Source: Flavobacteriia bacterium (GTDB lineage Bacteria > Bacteroidota > Bacteroidia > Flavobacteriales > Schleiferiaceae). From it: DNA of 64,000 bases. Below, piece by piece: positions 59,733 to 64,000 of the stretch. The stretch lies in contig JABXHW010000014.1 of the NCBI GenBank assembly GCA_013373425.1, positions 114,525 through 178,524 on the forward strand. Reading direction: 5' to 3'. Every line of letters starts with the position of its first letter. The first letter of the stretch is position 1. The translations under genes were made by a program, and so were the position numbers. A model generated the notes under the pieces. That model had not been told where the DNA came from, did not search any database, and saw nothing but the letters and a program-made list of their open reading frames with translations.

Positions 59733-60695
59733 ATGTCTGTAAAAACACAAGAATCTCAATTCGCGAAAGACGTCCATCTGGGACTCACTTCCACTCCGAA
59801 AACACTTTCCTCAAAGTATTTCTACGATCAAGCTGGAGATAAGCTATTCCAGTCGATTATGGCGATGCCAGAATACTATTTGACTGATTGTGAATTTGAG
59901 ATTTTCAATACACAAGCTGAAGACATTCTGAATGAAATTGCCCCAAACCGAAGGCCATTCAATTTGATTGAGCTTGGCGCTGGCGACGGCAGTAAGACAC
60001 GGGTCTTGCTTCGACATTTCTTAAAGTCTGGCGTTGATTTCACGTACTGCCCGGTAGACATATCCGCTCATATTTTGGAGGAGCTTGAATCGGCATTGAA
60101 AGATGAGATGCCCGACCTTCAAGTGGAGTTATTGGCTGGAGATTACTTTGAACTCTTAAATGAGCGCATTGGAAAATTCGAAGGTCGGAATGTGTTCCTC
60201 TTTTTGGGAAGCACTCTTGGCAACTACAACGAAGTGAAGGCACAAGAATTTCTGTCTAAGCTTCGCGCAGGCATGCGACCTGAAGATCAGCTGCTCATGG
60301 GAGTTGATTTGAAGAAGGATCCTAGCGTCATTCTCCGTGCCTACAATGATTCACATGGGATTACAAAGGAATTCAACATAAACCTGCTTCGAAGAATAAA
60401 CCAAGAGTTGGGTGCTGATTTCGACGAACGCTTCTGGAAGCATTGTCCGAACTACGACCCACAATCCGGTGAAGCGCGTAGTTACTTGGTTTCGACAAAA
60501 CCACAGAAGGTTTATATAGAAGCTACAGACCGGAGCTATTCATTTGAAGCTTGGGAAGAAGTACACACTGAAATATCAAAGAAGTACAGTTTGAGTCAGC
60601 TTGAGCGCTTAGGCCAAGAAAGTGGATTCAAAGTGATTAAACATTTCTTGGACTGCAAGCATTATTTCGTTGACACCCTTTGGCGACCAGTATAA
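59733..60695 (+). CDS. egtD: L-histidine N-alpha-methyltransferase EgtD
   Basis: A 320-residue SAM-dependent enzyme that trimethylates histidine to hercynine, the first step to ergothioneine. Family signatures: LSSKYFYDQAGDKLFQSI, PEYYLTDCEFEIF with the substrate Tyr, the SAM loop LIELGAGDGSKTRVLL, VDISAHIL, FLFLGSTLGNY, DLKKDPSVILRAYND, and the C-terminal FEAWEEVHTEISKKYSLSQL. The order and length are those of EgtD (DUF2260). Located 8 nt after egtB and 10 nt before the DUF427 gene. Histidine-degradation genes lie 20 kb away in this window; the two pathways compete for histidine. Confidence 0.93.
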   Translation: MSVKTQESQFAKDVHLGLTSTPKTLSSKYFYDQAGDKLFQSIMAMPEYYLTDCEFEIFNTQAEDILNEIAPNRRPFNLIELGAGDGSKTRVLLRHFLKSGVDFTYCPVDISAHILEELESALKDEMPDLQVELLAGDYFELLNERIGKFEGRNVFLFLGSTLGNYNEVKAQEFLSKLRAGMRPEDQLLMGVDLKKDPSVILRAYNDSHGITKEFNINLLRRINQELGADFDERFWKHCPNYDPQSGEARSYLVSTKPQKVYIEATDRSYSFEAWEEVHTEISKKYSLSQLERLGQESGFKVIKHFLDCKHYFVDTLWRPV

Positions 60696-60705
60696 ATCAG
60701 AGATT

Positions 60706-60987
60706 ATGAAAGCAATTTGGAATGGAGAAGTGATTGCGGAAAGCAATGAAACGATCATTATTGAAAACAACCACTACTTCCCACCTGAAAGTGTGAAGAA
60801 GGAGTTTTTCAAAACCACTGAAACCCACACTACTTGTCCGTGGAAAGGGGTAGCATCTTATTATTCCATTGAGGTGAATGGTGAGACGAATACTGATGCA
60901 GCATGGTACTATCCACAAACTAAAGATGCTGCGAAGCAGATTGAGAACTATGTAGCCTTTTGGAAAGGGGTAAAAGTCACGGAATAA
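60706..60987 (+). CDS. DUF427 domain protein
   Basis: A 93-residue protein covering a whole DUF427 domain: MKAIWNGEVIAES start, NHYFPPESVKKEFF, TTCPWKGVASYYSIEVNG and the C-terminal DAAWYYPQTKDAAKQIENYV. The fold is a small beta-barrel and the function is unknown. Start ATG 60706, 10 nt after egtD; upstream codons of the frame overlap egtD. It ends the operon; I see no clear terminator in the following 160 nt, which are G+C rich. Its place behind egtBD makes a role linked to ergothioneine or redox chemistry a reasonable guess only. Confidence 0.9.
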   Translation: MKAIWNGEVIAESNETIIIENNHYFPPESVKKEFFKTTETHTTCPWKGVASYYSIEVNGETNTDAAWYYPQTKDAAKQIENYVAFWKGVKVTE

Positions 60988-61147
60988 GCGGAGAAATAGA
61001 CCGTGGATATGCGTGAATTGGGGCTCGGCCAAGCGCGTTTCGGCTGGGGGCCACCACTCCTCCTCCCCGGTCAAAAGTTACGCACTTCGACCAGCGTTAG
61101 TCGGGTGCTAAACGTTTATTAACGGCTACGAAATTCAAATTTCGTCT
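60988..61147. other. Gene-free spacer with G+C-rich block and short inverted repeat
   Basis: Between convergent operons. The part 61019-61075 is G+C rich and unlike its neighbours. At 61128-61145 arms ACGAAAT and ATTTCGT flank TCAA, directly before the epimerase stop; no T run follows on either strand, so it is not a standard terminator. Confidence 0.5.
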
Positions 61148-62083
61148 TCAATTCCAAGCTTCATTCATAGTAGGCGTCGCTTCACTATGACGCTCTAGTT
61201 GATGGATTGCATCATAGATGTTTGGCCATTTGAAGTCAAAGCCTTCGTCGATTAATCGCTTGCCGACCACATTTCTGCTCTTGAGCAGTAATTCCGATTC
61301 TGTTCTCAGCATCACAGCACCGAACTTCACCATCCACTCGGGCATTTTAGCGATGTTCAATCCGCCAGACACGTGTGCAATCTCTTCCAGGAATTCACGG
61401 ATTGTGACTGGTGAAGAGGCTAAGTTATACACCCCTCCAGCATTCTTACCAGCCAAGAAAACACACGCTCTGCAGAAGTCGTTGATATGAATCCATGAAA
61501 AGCGCAGGTCCCTCCCACCGAATCCCCGAAATCCTGCCCTGGCAATCCACTTATAATGTGGATAAGCTCCTTTTGATCCTAAGACGATGGATGTTCTGAG
61601 GATGGCTAGTGATGTGTTTGAGGGAAAGTAGGTCCGAGCGGTGGCTTCCCATTTCTTAGCTAAGTCCACACTGAAACCTGAACCAAACTCTCCCTGCTCA
61701 TCCCAAGTTTTAGATATTGAATCTCGATAAATCGTTGCAGTACTCATCTGCAAGACTTGACCAGGTGGAAGCGTCGCAAGGCGACATGCATCTCCGAGCA
61801 CACTCGTTGTTTTCAAGCGACTGTCGTACAATTCCTTTTTGTTCGCTTTCGTGTAGCGCGTGTCGACGGATTTGCCGCAAAGATTAACAAGAACGTCAGC
61901 GCCTTCGATGAGAGGTACTATTGAATTGGGTGAAGAGTAGTCGTACTGGAAGAACTCTACGCCATTTGAATTTATTCTATGGTCTCTGCTCAAGACAATC
62001 ACTCTAAATCCCAAATGAACCAGGTGTTGTGCAAGGGATTCCCCGATAAAGCCGGTGCCTCCGGCGATGATCCATGTTTTCAT
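61148..62083 (-). CDS. TIGR01777 family epimerase-like protein
   Basis: A 311-residue extended SDR. NAD(P)-binding motif IAGGTGFIGESLAQHL at the N-terminus, then ADVLVNLCGKSVDTRYTKAN and SRLKTTSVLGDA, typical of TIGR01777 proteins (human SDR39U1, cell division-linked SulA-like in older naming). The last ~50 residues (MPEWMVKFGAVMLRTESELLLKSRNVVGKRLIDEGFDFKW in parts) are the DUF1731 tail. The YxxxK pair of true epimerases is not evident, as expected for the family. Function unknown. It overlaps the upstream membrane protein gene by 4 nt and is last in the GbsR operon. Confidence 0.9.
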   Translation of the reverse strand: MKTWIIAGGTGFIGESLAQHLVHLGFRVIVLSRDHRINSNGVEFFQYDYSSPNSIVPLIEGADVLVNLCGKSVDTRYTKANKKELYDSRLKTTSVLGDACRLATLPPGQVLQMSTATIYRDSISKTWDEQGEFGSGFSVDLAKKWEATARTYFPSNTSLAILRTSIVLGSKGAYPHYKWIARAGFRGFGGRDLRFSWIHINDFCRACVFLAGKNAGGVYNLASSPVTIREFLEEIAHVSGGLNIAKMPEWMVKFGAVMLRTESELLLKSRNVVGKRLIDEGFDFKWPNIYDAIHQLERHSEATPTMNEAWN

Positions 62084-62676
62084 TTGTCGTGCTTTGTATC
62101 ATTATTTGAATACTGAATGAGCTTTGAGATTTTATCGTATTCCTTCCATTCAAGAGAAAGATAGAAGAACGGTAGTATCACACCGGCTAGGGTAATTGAG
62201 GCAATGCCGTAATTCTTAATACAGTATGCCATTGAGGTGTACATCGCGGCAAGGATGTTTAGGGCAAGGCAAAATCCAAAGAAGCTCATCATAGGGATTT
62301 GTTCGAACATGCTCCCATTGCTGTGATGCCTAACAAACCAAGGCACGATTAGAAGTGCACTTGCAAATATCCACGGAATCAAAGATGAAAGAGAAGTAAT
62401 TGTAGGATCCAGAACTACTTGACGCATGAAATGCACGAGATAGTAAAATCCAATGATGGCAATTGTTGTATCGTAAACATCTCTTCTAAAGCTATGTCCG
62501 TCGAGCGACTTCATTCTGGCCATGATGGCCGAGATGGGTTGAAAGATCAGTAGGCTGACACCACCGAGGGCGGCAATTGATGGTAATCCTGACAAGAGGC
62601 CGATGAGTAGAATTGAAATCAGCACAACTTGAATAGTGATGCTCTTTTTCAAACACATTGTTCCTAAGGCTGCCAT
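62080..62676 (-). CDS. Integral membrane protein, paralogue of the next gene
   Basis: A 198-residue protein with about six hydrophobic segments and a charged C-terminal tail. It shares with the neighbouring 197-residue protein the pattern Y-D near residue 65, a PW-x-V/I-RH turn (VPWFVRHHSNGSMFEQIPM) and an EW-x-E-Y/F-D motif near the end. No known family recognised. ATG 62676 chosen; ATG 62658 is an alternative. It lies 24 nt after its paralogue and overlaps the epimerase gene by 4 nt, so it belongs to the GbsR-led operon. Confidence 0.75.
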   Translation of the reverse strand: MAALGTMCLKKSITIQVVLISILLIGLLSGLPSIAALGGVSLLIFQPISAIMARMKSLDGHSFRRDVYDTTIAIIGFYYLVHFMRQVVLDPTITSLSSLIPWIFASALLIVPWFVRHHSNGSMFEQIPMMSFFGFCLALNILAAMYTSMAYCIKNYGIASITLAGVILPFFYLSLEWKEYDKISKLIQYSNNDTKHDK

Positions 62677-62700
62677 AGCATAAAGTATTGAATATTGGAT

Positions 62701-63294
62701 TTACTCGAGGTCTAGAAAGCTGTGCTTCTTCTGAGTTCGTAAAGCATCGAACTCTACCCACTCAATGATGATGTAGTACACGCCCATCAGCGGACCAAGG
62801 AGCAACATGATGAGCATACCCACGAACAGCATTCCTCCAAATCCGGTGGCCGTAGCTGTGATTGCTTCTGTGAGAGTTAGGCTAAATGTGATTCCAGCGA
62901 ACACGAACATGGGCAGCTCCTGAAATAGATTGTTTTCTGCTCGATGTCGGATAATCCAAGGAACCATACATAGAAATCCAGCCAAGACAAGGAGAGCAAT
63001 AGGCGCAATAGAAATATAATCCCCAATGAACAGCTGAATAATGAAGGTAGGCGTAAAGTAGATTCCCACGATTGCCAACATTTTATCGTATGCATTTCTG
63101 CCACTCATTTGATGAGTAGGCTGACTGATTCGAGTATAAATGGCTGCTAGTACTTGATAGATAGGAATTCCGAAAAGACCAATCATTAAGAGCAATTCAG
63201 AACTGAAAAGTGCGCCTGTGCCTATCATCACTATGAATGCCAGTTGAACATACAACCGAAGTCTTTTTCCTGTTAACTCACTTAAATCATTCAT
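62701..63294 (-). CDS. Integral membrane protein, paralogue of the following gene
   Basis: A 197-residue protein starting MNDLSELTGKRLRLYVQ with about six hydrophobic segments. Shared motifs with its partner: AYDKMLAIVGIYF, VPWIIRHRAENNLFQELPM and IEWVEFDAL. The histidine/arginine pair at the PW-x-x-RH turn, between TM segments, may be functional. Start at ATG 63294; the frame continues to a TTG at 63303 that lies inside an inverted repeat, so it is rejected. The 18-bp inverted repeat ends 3 nt before the ATG. Family not recognised. Confidence 0.75.
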   Translation of the reverse strand: MNDLSELTGKRLRLYVQLAFIVMIGTGALFSSELLLMIGLFGIPIYQVLAAIYTRISQPTHQMSGRNAYDKMLAIVGIYFTPTFIIQLFIGDYISIAPIALLVLAGFLCMVPWIIRHRAENNLFQELPMFVFAGITFSLTLTEAITATATGFGGMLFVGMLIMLLLGPLMGVYYIIIEWVEFDALRTQKKHSFLDLE

Positions 63295-63297
63295 AAC

Positions 63298-63315
63298 TTT
63301 CAATAATTTTTGAAA
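63298..63315. promoter_or_regulatory. Inverted repeat TTTCAATAATTTTTGAAA, copy 2 of probable GbsR operator
   Basis: Arms TTTCAA and TTGAAA with a 6-nt A/T spacer. Identical, within a 23-bp exact repeat (63295-63317), to the copy at 63862-63879. It lies 3 nt before the membrane-protein ATG, where a bound protein would block elongation or translation initiation. Confidence 0.6.
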
Positions 63316-63332
63316 ATTCTATTTAAAAAAAT

Positions 63333-63833
63333 TTAGCTCTTCAATTTGCGGATCGTCTTCATCAAGAAGTTGTCGGCAGCGGCGGTCATCATTGAAAGGA
63401 CTTGCAATGCCTGCCCTGTGACATTATCGATATCACTAATCACCTTCTTGAATTCACGAACTTCTTCTGAATCGCCCACGACGTTCTTCAGCTGAATGAG
63501 CTGGTCTTTAACCGTATCCAACTCTCTTCTCTTCCTCTCCTCTGCTATGCGTTTTGCTACAACCCAAAGGTCTTTCTCCGCTCTGAAGTAATCCTTGCGA
63601 TCACCTTTCTGCATGTCGCGATAAACCAAACCCCAGTCTACCAAACCACGAAGGTTCATGTTGGCATTGCCTCTGGATATACCCAACTCCTCCATTACGT
63701 CATCGGTGGTTAGTGATCTAGGAGAAATCAACAAGAGCGCATGTACTTGCGCCATCGTGCGGTTGATGCCCCATTGTGCACCAAGTGTCCCCCACGTTTG
63801 AATGAATCGCTCTTTTGCTTGTTGGTATTCCAT
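63333..63833 (-). CDS. GbsR/MarR-family transcriptional regulator
   Basis: A 166-residue winged-helix regulator. Opens with AKERFIQTWGTLGAQWGINR, the start typical of GbsR-like proteins; the HTH is SLTTDDVMEELGISRGNANM with the wing DMQKGDRKDYFRAE. The C-terminal 70 residues are helices for dimerisation. GbsR of Bacillus responds to choline; here no betaine genes adjoin, so the effector is unknown. It leads a four-gene operon. Its promoter (TTG-N19-TACATTAG) ends 4 nt before the ATG and the -33 box lies in an 18-bp inverted repeat, suggesting autorepression. Confidence 0.88.
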   Translation of the reverse strand: MEYQQAKERFIQTWGTLGAQWGINRTMAQVHALLLISPRSLTTDDVMEELGISRGNANMNLRGLVDWGLVYRDMQKGDRKDYFRAEKDLWVVAKRIAEERKRRELDTVKDQLIQLKNVVGDSEEVREFKKVISDIDNVTGQALQVLSMMTAAADNFLMKTIRKLKS

Positions 63834-63837
63834 GCAG

Positions 63838-63867
63838 CTAATGTACAGTACTTTTTTAAACTTTCAA
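63838..63867 (-). promoter_or_regulatory. Promoter of the GbsR-like gene (TTG-N19-TACATTAG)
   Basis: On the minus strand -33 TTG (63865-63867), exactly 19 nt, then TACATTAG (63838-63845, one mismatch), then 4 nt to the ATG. The -33 TTG is part of the inverted-repeat arm. Confidence 0.65.
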
Positions 63868-63879
63868 TAATTTTTGAAA
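63862..63879. promoter_or_regulatory. Inverted repeat TTTCAATAATTTTTGAAA, copy 1 of probable GbsR operator
   Basis: Same 18-bp element as at 63298-63315, inside an exact 23-bp repeat (63859-63881). It covers the -33 box of the regulator's own promoter. Confidence 0.65.
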
Positions 63880-63935
63880 ATATAATTTACACGAAACTAA
63901 TTATCATAGCCTCTCTAGCGTACCTACCTAAAAAG

Positions 63936-63965
63936 AAAAAGGGAAGCATTTCTGCTTCCCTTTTT
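63936..63965 (-). terminator. Terminator of the partial tRNA at the window end
   Basis: Perfect stem GGGAAGCA / TGCTTCCC with a 4-nt loop; on the minus strand it follows the tRNA and is followed by a T tract. A-tract on the other side makes it potentially bidirectional. Confidence 0.88.
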
Positions 63966-63966
63966 G

Positions 63967-64000
63967 CGGTGCGGACGGGACTCGAACCCGCGACCCCCGG
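63967..64000 (-). tRNA. Partial tRNA (3' part only; isotype not determinable)
   Basis: On the minus strand the last bases give T-arm GCGGG-TTCGAGT-CCCGT, acceptor 3' strand CCGCACC and discriminator G. The anticodon is beyond the window edge, so no isotype is called. No full CCA is encoded. Confidence 0.85.

Overview
The window looks like ordinary chromosome of a Bacteroidota bacterium, most likely a marine-type member of the Flavobacteriales (genus not determinable). Reasons: promoters fit the Bacteroidota form TTG-N19-TAnnTTTG; four secreted proteins end in type IX secretion (T9SS) sorting domains; SusC/FecA-type TonB receptors are present; tRNA genes carry no encoded CCA; the families seen (fused alpha/beta E1 dehydrogenase, DUF2911, TIGR03643, GbsR-like regulators) are typical of the phylum. 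I see no rRNA, CRISPR array, insertion sequence, prophage or plasmid function, and no gene-free stretch above 300 bases apart from tRNA-bearing spacers.

Layout. 1-9882: end of a TonB receptor, a small hypothetical, a single-cysteine thioredoxin-fold protein, ornithine aminotransferase (rocD), two small conserved proteins, a T9SS subtilase, rlmD with a coupled methyltransferase, a PyrR-like phosphoribosyltransferase, and nitroreductase overlapping aroK. 10041-10257: tRNA-Lys and tRNA-Leu. 10301-18196: a LamG-like T9SS protein, a YaiO-like barrel, an alpha/beta hydrolase, an SGNH hydrolase with T9SS tail, and a lipoprotein MsrB. 18443-20968: a compact minus-strand lipid module (CDP-alcohol transferase, CdsA-like, dolichol/phytol-kinase-like). 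21246-26377: tRNA-Val, the fused E1 dehydrogenase, a 2OG-Fe(II) oxygenase coupled to trmD, rplS. 26469-33785: minus-strand run aroC, dicarboxylate symporter, giant AsmA protein, OmpA/PD40 protein. 33974-39144: histidine degradation run hutI, universal stress protein, formimidoylglutamase, glutamate formimidoyltransferase, then an exported unknown. 39141-42018: minus-strand fabH, CrtA-like monooxygenase, AlkB alkane monooxygenase. 42181-54473: htpG, a 13-motif FG-GAP T9SS protein, AraC and Crp regulators, SDR, AhpD-like protein, DUF2911 protein, and marR divergent from a TonB receptor. 54568-60987: a six-gene plus-strand operon joining a cNMP-sensor histidine kinase, a response regulator fused to a thioredoxin-reductase-like flavoprotein, a bestrophin, and ergothioneine-type EgtB, EgtD and DUF427. 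61148-63833: a minus-strand operon of a GbsR-like regulator, two paralogous membrane proteins and a TIGR01777 epimerase. A partial tRNA closes the window.

Most unusual: the kinase/flavoprotein-regulator/bestrophin/ergothioneine operon; an exact 23-bp repeat carrying an inverted repeat that overlaps the promoter -33 box of the GbsR-like gene and recurs at the next gene; several tandem arrays of 7- or 8-bp units, mostly placed where convergent genes meet; and -7 boxes only 4-5 nt from start codons, which predicts leaderless mRNAs. All functional statements are homology recognition from reading the sequence; no database search was run.
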